Shown one piece after another: positions 1 to 10,356 of a DNA stretch of 64,000 bases (position 1 is its first letter; every line of letters begins with the position of its first letter). Below the pieces are notes generated by a model. It saw only the letters and a list, made by a program, of their open reading frames with translations, was not told the DNA's origin and did no database searches. Origin of the DNA: Sabellastarte sp. h YS-2021 (lineage: Eukaryota > Annelida > Polychaeta > Sabellida > Sabellidae); the NCBI GenBank assembly GCA_964017235.1, contig OZ024940.1, positions 25,549,615-25,613,614 of the forward strand. The letters are read 5' to 3'. A program made the position numbers and the translations under genes.

Positions 1-215
1 GATGTAGTGGGTGAAACACTAGTCACCCACCCCTGAGGTCGGCGTTTCGAACCCGGAGCCTACCTTATTTGGGAGAGCTGGTAGTTGCTTACCGATACCC
101 GGCAGTGTACAGGGCAGAATGTTGATGAACTAGTATCCGCTGGTTTCCTCTGCCCTTAAAAACTAGCTATCGCGATATATAACCTACACAATGTGTTGAA
201 AGCGACTCCTATAAA
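1..215 (+). repeat. Old SINE-A copy (tRNA-headed), 5' end cut by the window
   Basis: The body reads like later SINE-A copies: a 'gctggtagttgcttaccgat' stretch, a 'tggtttcctctgccctt' stretch and a terminal 'tgttgaaagcgac'. The head retains a B-box-like 'gtttcgaaccc'. It is clearly diverged from the young copies and has no recognisable duplication of its target site. Confidence 0.6.
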
Positions 216-617
216 TCAAATGAAATTGTTCTACTTGCTCATTTTAAATGGACCATTCTTAATTTTATTTTTCTTTTCACTCAAAATCCGAATAAGATCT
301 ATGTGTCAACGAGTTTGTGGTGAATAGTAAAAGTGTGTCAACCCAACTTTGCACTTACAAGTTTGCAAACTAAATAGCTTTATAAAATTTGGCACTTATT
401 AAAAAAATCTCTCCAGACTAACGAATGCAAAAGGTTTCTGAGTTTGTGTCAACAAGAATTTTAAAAAGCCACTAGCTTATTACAACAACAACAGCTGGAA
501 AAAAAACCCCCATTAAAACACAATAACAGATATGCTTGCACATGACTAAAAGTGGTGGCTTTTTGATTATGTTCTATATAACTTGACTTGGCCTCGTTTG
601 CACTTACCAGGTCACTG
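216..617. other. AT-rich spacer, nothing recognised
   Basis: No open frame of coding character, no repeat shared with the rest of the window and no RNA gene was recognised here. Confidence 0.5.
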
Positions 618-933
618 TATTTGTATTTGTACTCAGAGCAATATCTCCATGTATTATAGGACTCAAAGCGCTATATGACCCATCTGACTGTACAAGTACA
701 GTCCAACTCACAAGTTACTCGGATTCCCCTAACTGAAAGACAGAGGCTCAAGGATGACCATTTATCAACGTCCTTGAGGTTCTTTAGCCTGCCACAGGGG
801 ATAGGACCCAATGACAAAGGACCACCATTTTAAGTGGTCATCCGGGCCACTATGTATCTGCCAGTATCTGGGTTTGAACCCACGTCCTCTGAGTTCCTAG
901 ACAAGTATCTTACCCGCTAGGCCACAGTGGCAG
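618..933 (-). repeat. SINE-B, near full length
   Basis: Read on the minus strand it begins 'ctgccactgtggcctagcgg' (A box), has a B box 'gggttcaaaccc', then the core module around 'cagatacatagtgg', and ends with 'agcgctttgagtcctata' and an A/T-rich tail. The layout matches the copies at 21.1 and 50.9 kb. The ending resembles tails that other SINEs take from L2-type LINEs; that link is inference. Confidence 0.75.
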
Positions 934-973
934 ATGGTGTAGTTGTGACACGGTTTATCAGTCAATGTTAAAT

Positions 974-1097
974 TTAGGGTTTTATCGCAGCCATTCTACA
1001 ACCCAGGGTCACATTGGGACTTGAGACAGGTCCTCAGCATTAGCCACTTGTGGGAGTCGAACCCACACAGAGGTGACAGCACGTGATTAGATGTCAT
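974..1097 (-). repeat. SINE-C, head truncated
   Basis: The minus strand has the B box 'gggttcgactcccacaagtg', followed by the family body 'gctgaggacctgt' and the 3' part. The first bases of the tRNA-like head are missing. It lies just 40 bases from the preceding SINE-B. Confidence 0.7.
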
Positions 1098-1344
1098 GAT
1101 ATACAGATGCTTTACGAAAAGCAACACATTCGAACATCTTATCAGAGAAGTGTAACTTTGATATTAGGTTCATTTACAATTGTTTGTCTGACCATGTACA
1201 CATGCAAAGGTTCATGGCTGAACACGGTAGGTGAGACCAGGGTGGGGAAAGCGCAGATATTTATTCTTTAATTTTAAGCAGATATAGTCCAAACACATAG
1301 ATTTATGGAACTCCGGATAAATTGGCACTAAATTGCCAACAAGG

Positions 1345-1618
1345 TGTTGGCCTTAAGGGTAACACACTCACCTGAGAACACAGGGGAGCTGGGTTCGATT
1401 CCATGTACAGCGCAGATACATAGTGTCTCCGATGTTTTTCAGATGGCCACTTTAAAATGGCTGTCCTCTGTGGGTCCTATCTGCAGTGACAGGGCAAGAG
1501 CCCAAAGGACATTGATAGATAGTTGTCCCTGAGACCCTGTCTTTCAGTTTGGGGAATTGCCAGTCACTGGAGAGCTTGGGTTGTACTTATGCCATTGGGG
1601 TACACACAATACAATAAA
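1345..1618 (+). repeat. SINE-B, diverged copy
   Basis: A SINE-B layout is visible: A box 'ttaagggtaacacactcacc', B box 'gggttcgattcc', the core 'gcagatacatagtg', then 'ctgtctttcagtttggggaa'. The 3' end is eroded and runs into an 'acaatacaataaag' tail. It is older than the copies at 21.1 and 50.9 kb. Confidence 0.65.
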
Positions 1619-2958
1619 GTGTGACGCTGCCTTGCTGGACACAAACCTGTGGTGTTCCAGTTTTGCACTATAACAGTTTTGATTTGAAAATTGCTTTCAG
1701 TTGCAAAAAAACCCACATAAATATACTCATATGTACTGTGGGAAAAATTGCCAGCTGTTTGACGGAGATATAAGACCTTAAATTTGAGCTGTGTGTCAAT
1801 AATTGTTTATATATGTACATGTATGGGTGTGGTTTGAAATAAATCAGTGTTGCATAAAACATGTATTGTTTTGGCGGGAATTTTTTTATAAATTGTATAG
1901 ACGTCAATAAAGCATATGACTTTCTGCAATTTAAAGTCTTAGATAGGCCTACCCTCGTGCGCATATTTCTTTTGGCAAAAAGAAAACCTCGTGCAAACCG
2001 CAAGGAACTCTGGGAATTTACCAAAGTCTAGATCTCACAATAATTCATTGTTATATTAATACATATCTGTTTGTTACATACTTAAGTAAATAACTAAAAT
2101 ATGTACATTATATATCTTTTTATAAATATTAAAGTATATTTGTTGCCAAATATATGAAAGTAAACGTATTTTGTAAAGTTGTACGTAGATAACTATTGTC
2201 CGTAGACATTATCGGCCCTGAGAGAGTATGCAGTTGAAAGAAGATCACATTAGAGAATTACTTTATTTATTGTTATCTTATACTGCTAACTGCAGTGATC
2301 TTGCACAGTTGAAACAGTATATCCTTTTATCCTAATGTTTTTTTTAATATTAAAATTTAGAGGCTTTCTCTTGTGTGAGATTTTCATCAATCCAAGAACA
2401 AAGTAATAAATAGATTTTGCAAAGAGAAACAAAGGACTAACTCTCATTTTAGTAGGGGGCTTTTTAGAGCAGTGAAAAAATACAATTTCTACGAGAAACT
2501 GTCACAACCAATTAGATTTAGTATTGCAAGGAACTTTCTGTGTATGGGCGATCCTGATTGGTTATGGATTCAATTAGAATGCTTTATTTGTTTAATAGTA
2601 TTTTTGCCAATTTAGGGGGAGTGCCAACACACGAAGTAGTAAGCGTTTATATTTAATACCTCCCCCTCTATACAAGTTAAAATGAAATTACATTCCCTTT
2701 ACAAAACTTTGGAATATAAAATCATTTTTCATACATTTGGTATGGTACACCTTGAGTGACATCATAAGGTCAAAGGTCTACGTTGGGGGCTTTTTATGTG
2801 CTTTTGCAATGGCTATAGGTGGATTTAAGAACTATGCTTATAGTTACCAGAAAATATTACCTCGTCCCTCAAGACAACAAGTCATTGTCTTAAGCTAATA
2901 TATTGCCACCTTCAAATTGGGTAGCTTTTACCTCAAGATTATCTCTCAGCCCAGTTGT
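1619..2958. other. AT-rich spacer, nothing recognised
   Basis: About 1.3 kb with only short, compositionally biased open frames. No repeat shared with the rest of the window was seen. Confidence 0.5.
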
Positions 2959-2976
2959 TGCATACATAAATTGAAT

Positions 2977-3126
2977 ATAGAAATAGACAATGACGAGCGA
3001 GGGGTTATAGGCGATTTTACAACGATTAGCGATATTAGGATCACGAAGGCGAAGCCTGAGTGATTCTAATGCGGTAATCATTGTAAAATCGCCTATAACC
3101 CCGAGCTCGGAGTTGTCTATTTCTAT
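2977..3126. mobile_element. Foldback (long hairpin) element
   Basis: Two 52-base arms, 2977-3028 and 3075-3126, are reverse complements with about six mismatches. The 46-base loop folds again: 'attaggatcac' pairs with 'gtgattctaat', and 'aggc' pairs with 'gcct' around a 3-base turn. Nearly the whole 150 bases can form one hairpin. This is the form of a foldback MITE. No coding capacity is present. Confidence 0.7.
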
Positions 3127-3527
3127 TCTAACATGACATTTTAGACGATCTTATAAAAATTAGTTTTGAAGATATTTTATAGAAAAATATACGAATTATT
3201 CTATAAAGATCTTTTTATCGAGGGTACCGTTGAAATATTGGAAGAGCCACAAATTAAAACAACCCTTTTCTTTGATAAATGTCCTTAAACTATAGCACAT
3301 TCAAATCAGTATATTCTATGTTCAAATGTAAGAATCCCTGAATATCATATTTACCATTATTTGTCTATTTAATGAAAAAAATCTAAGCTGTTACTTTAAG
3401 TTTTCTTTTTGCGGAGCAGCATTGTGAGCGATAAAATAGAACTCATGAGGTTATGCGGGGTTTTACAGAGCAATTTTTCGTGTCTTAGCCAATCAGAATC
3501 GCGGACACAGCCGTGTCATGTTAGAAT
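3125..3527. mobile_element. Possible MITE with 13-bp terminal inverted repeats
   Basis: The interval begins 'attctaacatgac' (3125-3137) and ends with its exact reverse complement 'gtcatgttagaat' (3515-3527). It directly abuts the foldback hairpin, so the two may be parts of one composite element. No transposase remnant was seen. The family is not identified. Confidence 0.5.
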
Positions 3528-3541
3528 GCCATATATACTTT

Positions 3542-3667
3542 GAGGTCATCAGTGGCCCAGTGGTTAACAAGTTTGGCATCTAATCACAGGTTGTCACCTC
3601 TCTGTGGGTTGGACTCCCACGAGTGGCGATGCTGTGGACCTATCCCAATATATGACCCTGGCTGTTG
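3542..3667 (+). repeat. SINE-C, 3' end cut by a 5S-derived SINE
   Basis: The head 'gtggcccagtggttaacaag' (A box) is followed by a B box 'gggttggactcccac' and the body 'gatgctgtggacctatccc', ending at 'gaccctggctgttg'. At this point the sequence changes directly to the SINE-D elements. Confidence 0.75.
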
Positions 3668-4130
3668 CACTGAAGCGGTCACCCCTCCCAGTACTAACGT
3701 AGCTCATTGCCGCTTAACTTCAGTGAACAGACAGATACTCATCACACTACACAACAATTCATGAAAGTCCGGAGACAAAAAAAAGACAAAATAAGGTGAA
3801 AAGGTGTTTCGGTCAACAAGCGCAAAAACATCAGCGACACGAGTAGTGCACTAGAATTTACGAAAGTCTGGTGACACAAAGAAATTCCAACTGAGACACA
3901 TCCCACAGCTGGTCTAGAACTCAGATGGTCGCCCATCCAAGTACTAACGTAGCCCATTGCAACTTAATTTCAGTGAGCAGACAAATACTCATCACGCTGC
4001 GCCACAAATTCATAAAAGTCCAGAGACCAAAAAACTGAAAAAAGTGATACCTAGAAGTGCGAGCTCTACCGAGACTCGCGCTTAAAAAAAGAGTGATTCC
4101 TAGAAGTCCGCTTAGGAAGATCTCTGTGTC
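3668..4130 (-). repeat. SINE-D: two 5S rRNA-derived heads in tandem
   Basis: On the minus strand there are two 5S-like segments in the same orientation, about 3910-3990 and 3670-3740. Each has 'actgaagttaag' or 'actgaaattaag' (5S box A region) and a box C-like 'gtacttggatgggcgacc' or 'gtactgggaggggtgacc'. Each is preceded by a similar T-rich leader containing 'ctctggacttttatgaat' or 'ctccggactttcatgaat'. Only the 3' two thirds of a 5S gene is represented, so these are SINE heads rather than functional 5S rRNA genes. Confidence 0.65.
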
Positions 4131-5021
4131 ACGTAAGAGGCTCCATAGCTTTGGGCATCATGTACCACAGCATAGCTCCTGATATTTTGCTTGTGATTAG
4201 CCTGTCATCAATTTGCCAAGATTGTCCGTCATTACAGGCAATCGGAAACAATTACTGCCCTCCCTCATGCCAATATTGTTCTTGTCATGGCTGATTATTA
4301 CGATTATTGCGGACCTATGGGCTCCCCCAGCCCCTCTCTCTCCCTGCTCAAGTCCTCCCCCCACTTGCCCCCTCTCTGAAAAGGATAAGTTTTTTTTTTA
4401 GAATCTTCAAAAGTGATACTGGCCTCAAATTGGGGAGCAGAGTTTGTTTATACCACTTTGTATATTTTGTAGGTTTGCAAAGAGAATACAAATACTAGTT
4501 TGTATCACTAAACTTTGGAGAAAAAAAATGGTGCTTTATTTGCAGCAAAAAAAGTATTTTTGGTTCAATTTTGTTCTCAGCAGATAGGAAAATATTTAAC
4601 AAAAAATATGTTGGAGTCATGTTTCTTTACAAATGTCAAGTTCGGCGTTGAGAAGTTGGCTTAGCGACAAATTTAGATCGGAGCGATTTTTCTTCCCTTA
4701 AGATAAACTGTCATCAGCATAGAGTCAGATCCTGCAACGACGTGGTCTTGTATTCAATACCATGACGTATCATGCTTAAAACTCTTAAATAATAACCCCA
4801 CTTGTCGGTCTTTTTTGGCTTCGGGAAAATTTGGGATTTCAGATAATACTTCTTCAAGGGTCTAGGCTAGAGACTGATATCATTTTTAATGCCTAAGATC
4901 CCATCAGGAAAGTCTGTGGACTTGTGATCAGAGAGCCAGGTGGTTAAATGTGAGACTTGGTAACCACTGGACACCTCATGTCTCTGTATTATAGTTTCCC
5001 TTACATCCCATATATACTTGT
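4131..5021. other. Spacer, nothing firm
   Basis: Contains a C-rich stretch near 4320-4380 and AT-rich sequence. Bases 4900-4990 may be the eroded head of the following SINE, but I could not align it to any family. Confidence 0.4.
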
Positions 5022-5175
5022 AAAGCTGGTAGTTGCTTGCCGTTGGTTGGCAGTTTACAGTACAGAACCCTAACGAACTGTATTTACTGGTTTCCTCTGC
5101 CCTTCCAACTACCCGTCGTGATATGACCTGTACAGTGTTGAAAGCGACGTAAAACCCCAAACAAACAATAAACAA
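5022..5175 (+). repeat. SINE-A, body and tail only
   Basis: Starts at 'aaagctggtagttgcttgcc' and continues with near-consensus SINE-A to 'gaaagcgacgtaaaacccca', followed by a 'caaacaaacaataaacaaac' tail. The tRNA-Gly-like head is missing, so it is 5'-truncated. Confidence 0.8.
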
Positions 5176-6200
5176 ACATATATACTCGTATATATATCGT
5201 ATATACTCGTAAGTGTGCTATGAACATTTTTGAAAAATATGAGCATGGCCTGGTAATGGGGTAGCAGAAATTTGCACGTGCAAACAAGGTGTATTCTCCC
5301 AACAAGAGTGTCAGAACTATAGAAATACTGTTCATATCCATAAATAACGTGAGCAAAAGCTGATATGGAGTCAGATTCTTCTACTGCTTTTTTTTCAAAT
5401 AAGACTCCTTATTTTTGCAGATATTTGGTGTTTTACTATTGGCAAAATATTACACAAGTTGAACTTGTCACTAGGGATTAATTCTGGCTATTTTAGCCAC
5501 TGAGTTTGGGTAGCACAAAATTAACATTCTAGTGACGTTCGAAAGTTTTGTAAAAATAAAGAATTAGTGAAAATTTCTGGAGGCTAAAATTTCTACACAT
5601 ACGGTAGTTTGCATCAACTGACATGTTCGCATACGGGTACTTATAGCTGGTTCATGCTAAAATGCAGGTGCCCGTAATAGGGAAGGTTATTGCAAAACAT
5701 AATACCCAGCCCAGATTTTCAGCCCAAATCACGCCCCTGTATAAATGTTGCTCTAAAATGTTCAAGGGAAAGCCAAACCACATATATCTTGAACCTGATT
5801 GCTAAACATCTCAATTTTAGTTTCAAATTACAATTTTATGAATCGTATAAATGGGGAGAAAGACATTTATGTTACCTTAAAAAATTGAATAAACTTCAAA
5901 GAACCCTTTTTTACTGAAAGCATATCTGTCATATAGCCTAATAACATATGCCGTGGACATATTTGAAACTGCAAAAAAAATATTAACCACCATTATATAT
6001 AGATAGTGCTTACGAGTGAAGGGAAATGAAGAATTCAACCTTATCTCTTGTTCACGCTTCTCCAGACAAACAGACCTGTTGAGCTTATTAGAAATGCGAG
6101 TACTTTGGGGTTACTTATCGGAGAAGCTTGAATGGAGTAATAGCAGTGTACTAGCATCAGCTTGTAACACGAAAACCTCATAAAATATGAAGCAACTGAA
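5176..6200. other. AT-rich spacer, nothing recognised
   Basis: A short AT-rich 'tatatactcg' repetition is present near 5178-5210. The rest has no identifiable feature. Confidence 0.5.
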
Positions 6201-6214
6201 TAAATTTGTTATAT

Positions 6215-6444
6215 TTATTTATTTGGGGTTTTACATCGCTTTCAACACTGTATAGGTCATATCACGATGGGTAGTTGGAAGGGCAGAGGAAACCAGTACA
6301 TACAGTTCGTTAGGGTTCTGTACTGTAAACTGCCGACCAACGGCAAGCAACTACCAGCTTTCCCACTTGAGGCCGTGCCGGGGATCGAACCCCGGCCTCA
6401 GAGGTGGGAGACGAGAGTGTTACCACTCTGCCACTGTGGCCCCT
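6215..6444 (-). repeat. SINE-A, full length, with target-site duplication
   Basis: A full-length element from the A/T tail ('tttatttatttggggtttta') to the head ('gccactgtggcccc') on the minus strand. It is flanked by the exact 14-bp duplication 'taaatttgttatat' at 6201-6214 and 6445-6458. The B box 'ggttcgatcccc' is intact. A direct repeat of this length is the mark of LINE-assisted retroposition. Confidence 0.92.
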
Positions 6445-6523
6445 AAATTTGTTATATATACTCCTCAAAAGGTGAAAAGTTGAATCATGGTTGGTTTAAA
6501 CCAGAGGTCATGTTTTGCTGTTA

Positions 6524-7016
6524 AATACCCCTTTCACACTACGGGCGGTATCACCCATGGTAACCCGCATTTGGGGAAGCATCCCTGTCCTTGGATTGCC
6601 GTCTGACATTTCTATGCGACCTTGCGAGTCAGTGGCAAACCGTCCATTACCTTGCGCATCCTGCCGAAGTTTTAAAATATTTGAAAATTCCACCTCTGAT
6701 TTCGGTACCGTGAACATGCGCAGACGATTTTGCGCATGCGCATATGAGTTTCTTTCTACTGAAACCAAAGGTGTGGTCCACATTGTACATAAGGTTGTGA
6801 TTCGGTCGTCTCTTGGTGTAATACAACGACATAAGGTGAGTTAAGGCTAATTGAGGTTGTTCCTCGGTGACCAACGCTTGCAGTACGGTTATTCTACTGT
6901 TATTGATGGTTAAGAAACCGTGTCCAATCAGTGACCGTCCACCTGTAGTGTGAACAACTGGGACGAAATGGGGTGACCTGGGGCAGTTCGGCCACCGAGA
7001 CAGTATGGCAGGACAC
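6524..7016 (+). repeat. Dispersed repeat, copy 1 (unidentified transposon)
   Basis: This stretch matches 19572-20030 in reverse orientation, with shared blocks such as 'ggtgacctgg', 'tgattggacac' read in reverse, and 'cttgcgagtc'. The left end shares 'ataccccttt'-like sequence with the outer end of the other copy. Contains the alternating 'tgcgcatgcgcatatg' near 6732-6747. No transposase is visible, so it would be non-autonomous. Confidence 0.65.
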
Positions 7017-7431
7017 AGCTCATTGAACTGAATAGAATGGTGGGAAAACTCATAGTAAATTTGGCCAGAGACATCAGGATCGTTGACTGGGGAAGGGTGA
7101 ATGGCGTTTAATGGGAGTGTGTAACTTGTATAAGCTTGTAACATATGAATATCCCATAAAATATGAAATATTACAAGGTTGCACCCTAATCAAGTTGTCA
7201 CCATAGGTCTTTGGTACAAAGAAATATTAGTGATACATTTTTTGTCACAAACATCAAACATGGGAAAGAAGGGGGGGACAGTTATGACATAACAACCTAG
7301 AGAATTCCCTACACCCTTGGTATTACAGCGAAGGTCACACTTTTCCAGACCAGAATGGATCAGTTTTAAATCTGACACCGGGTAACTGAACACACTCAAA
7401 CGGAAGTAGAAACATTACATGATTTTTGTAT
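7017..7431. other. Spacer, nothing recognised
   Basis: No repeat or gene was recognised. A minus-strand open frame of 165 codons reaches into this stretch from the dispersed repeat, but shows no known domain. Confidence 0.45.
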
Positions 7432-7445
7432 TTAATTTTGAATTA

Positions 7446-7675
7446 GGGGCCACGGTGGCAGAGTGGTAACACTCTCGCCTCCCACCTCTGAGGTTGGGGT
7501 TCGATTCCCGGCACGGCCTCATGTGGGAAAGCTGGTAGTTGCTTGTCGTTGGTCGGCAGTTTACAGTACAGAACCCTAACGAACTGTACGCGCTGGTTTC
7601 CTCTGCCCTTCCAACTACCCGTCGTGATATGACCTGTACAGTGTTGAAAGCGACGTAAAACCCCAAATAAATAAA
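7446..7675 (+). repeat. SINE-A, full length, with target-site duplication
   Basis: Full-length head, body and 'aaataaataaa' tail. The exact 12-bp duplication 'ttaattttgaat' flanks it at 7432-7443 and 7676-7687. The A box 'tggcagagtgg' and B box 'ggttcgattcc' are intact. The anticodon-loop position reads 'ctcccac', as in tRNA-Gly(CCC). Confidence 0.92.
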
Positions 7676-7818
7676 TTAATTTTGAATCATGAATCAAATC
7701 ATGGAAAAAGTTACAATAGTGACTGCCATATGTTATTTATTTTATTCATTTATTATAGTGACATGCACCTACAACGCCCAGGCCATATGGGCGTATAGAT
7801 CAGTGTTAGTGAAAAGAT

Positions 7819-8049
7819 ATTTATTTGTGTTTTAATGTCACCTTCAACACATTGTATATTTTATATCACAACGCGTAGTTTTATGGCCAGAGGAAACCAG
7901 TACATAGAGTTGGTGTCAAGGTTCTGTACTGTAAACTGCCGACCAGCGGCAAGCAACTACCAGCTTTCCCACTTGAGGTCGGGTGGGGAATCAAACTCTT
8001 ATCTCAGAGGTGGGAGGTGAGAGTGTTACCACTCTGCCACCGTGGCCCC
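7819..8049 (-). repeat. SINE-A, older full-length copy
   Basis: Complete from tail to head on the minus strand but diverged: the B-box region reads 'agtttgattcc' and the body has several changes. A short possible duplication 'aagatat' lies on both sides but is separated from the element by a few bases. Confidence 0.8.
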
Positions 8050-10144
8050 CTAGTCCCAAGATATAGTTACAAATGTGGTTGATTTTCCAAAACAAAAAAT
8101 AACATAAATTACACAGTCAATAAATATGTTTATAAGCATTTAATACTGTTATAACCATGAAGTATTACAGAATCTCTGAATAAGAAAAAACCAAATTGAT
8201 ATTATTTATAATATAAGAATGATACTATCTTGATAAAATAAAATATGGATATACGAACAATAACAACTTAGCAAAAATCATTATCTGTAGGTCAAATTTC
8301 TTTCCTATTTTTTTTTAGCTCTTTATTTATTCATATTTTTTTCAGAAAAAAAGAGATAAAACGTTTAAATCTTAAACAGTTCAACACTATCTTACAAGTA
8401 AGTTGTAATTATATCTGTTCCTATAAGAATATTGATCTTTTGTATGGCTAATATAGTACATAATACTGGTCTTAAAAGGGTTCTTAAGAGTAATACAGAC
8501 TCCCAGATTTGTTTTTATAACTCACGTATGGTCTAAGATCTAAAACCAAAGTGATAAAAAACCTTTAATGACTTAGAAATGTACTTAGTTTATTAGTGTC
8601 TTATTTCCTGTGCCAGTCTTATGTTATTTAAATGTGTCGCCCTTGGCCAAAAAATGTGGCTACGAAATAGGGGATCTTCAAAAGAACAGATTTCATTAGG
8701 TTACCCCTCAAATTTGGAAAATTTAAGCTTGTGTTGTATTCAGACTAACTTCCGGTTAATACTAGTTATTAATAGAACTTAATACTGATATAGATGTATG
8801 AATATCACATCTGTCTGCTCGATATATTTGTTTGAAGTTTGAAAATGGAAATTGAAAAGGAATTAGGTGTGTAGGGAAATTGTAATCTGTATTGAGCAGA
8901 TGTGGTTTTTAAGCAAAGCAGGTATAGCTTAAGATAAAAGTATAGTTATGCAACCATTTATGTAGCCAACAGCTATCTTAGGGGTCTTTTTTTGGTAAGA
9001 TTAGGGCCTTTGAAAAAGTAGCACAAGAATTAGATTATATCTTTATGGTCAGAATATTTCCGCATGTGCAGATGATACAGTCAGCATTGGCAAGATTCTA
9101 CTCTACATCTCATTGTGGTTTATTATTACTATTGAAGGTTTAAAGTCATTAGTTTTTAAAGGGGGCTGTCTATGTAACTTACAGAATATATAAATATACA
9201 TATCCTTTTTATGTAAGAAAGTAGCCTTTTGTGCATGTTTCTAAAGTTCAGAAAGAAACATCAAATAAAAAAATATTTCATGTATGTCATAAAGATCCAT
9301 CTTTGATGTGTATAAATTGGAGACAATTTTATCTAAGGACGTAGGCTTTCATATATGAAGAGTATTGTTGTCTAGGTTGTGGTGTATTTTTGCTTTAATT
9401 TGACAGATGTTTTTGTGGTGTTATATGTATATCTGCCTCTCACAAAGGTTAACCACGTTGTGTAAGTGTAATAATTAAATCATACTTTTCCACTTTGCTG
9501 TAGCTGTTTTTGACCGCTTCAATTTGCCAGATTTTTGTTCAGGAGTTAAAGCAACTTATTGCTATGGTTAAATGTACGTTTCCATTTGGTGTAAATTCTG
9601 AAAAACCCCTATAAGCAGTGCACGAAGTTTACTGGAATTTTTTTCCAGGTTCACCGAATGTGCAATTCAAAAATGTTACACAGATCTGGAACAAAAGTTG
9701 CCGGTCCGTATTTCAGTGCAGGTTAAAATAACCCTCAGTTTCAAAATTGACCAAGTGGCAAAGTGCAAAAGAAAAAGCTGGTTTAAAGATATTTTCCATC
9801 ATGGTAGGAATGTCTGTCGTGGTGGGCCCTGGTTCCCAAATTATTCTTTCTGACGAAAGAAAACAGTTTCAGGGAAGTTACAGGGATATTCAGACCTGTA
9901 ACTCCAAAAAGATATGGGTCTGTGAGAAATTTACCAGTCCCGGGCAGGCGGGTATGCTAAAAAGCACCTTAGTTGCCACGTGGCTATCTGTAGTCGTGGA
10001 ATTAAAGCCCCATTGTGGGATGTGGGAAGTAAGATGAAATGGAAATAAATAATCACAAGTTTGGCCATGGGATCTGCCAGGAGAAAGAACTCAAGTCCTG
10101 TGACACTGGATATGACTGCATGAACTTAAATTGGGTCAGGTTTA
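8050..10144. other. 2.1-kb AT-rich interval, nothing recognised
   Basis: No SINE, tandem repeat, RNA gene or coding-like frame was recognised. It is one of the longer repeat-free stretches outside the Dlx neighbourhood. Confidence 0.5.
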
Positions 10145-10356
10145 GGTTTATTTGGGCTTTGACGTCGCTTTCAACACCGTGCATTTCATATTGCAATGGG
10201 AAGTTTTATGGGCAGGGGAAACCAGTACATACAGTTGGTCAAGGTTCTGTACTGTAAACTGCCGTCCATCGATAAGAAACTACCATCTTTCCCACATAGG
10301 GTCCGGGGTTTAAACCGCAGAGGTGGGAGGCGAGTGTGTTACCACTGTGCCCCCCT
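10145..10356 (-). repeat. SINE-A, older copy
   Basis: Tail-to-head copy on the minus strand with small deletions in the head. The flanks 'aaattgggtca' and 'aaactgggtca' look like a target-site duplication with one later change. Confidence 0.8.

Noticed and set aside
6647..7144. A 165-codon minus-strand frame, the longest outside Dlx
   Set aside because: No recognisable domain, and it overlaps a non-autonomous dispersed repeat whose other copy does not keep the frame.
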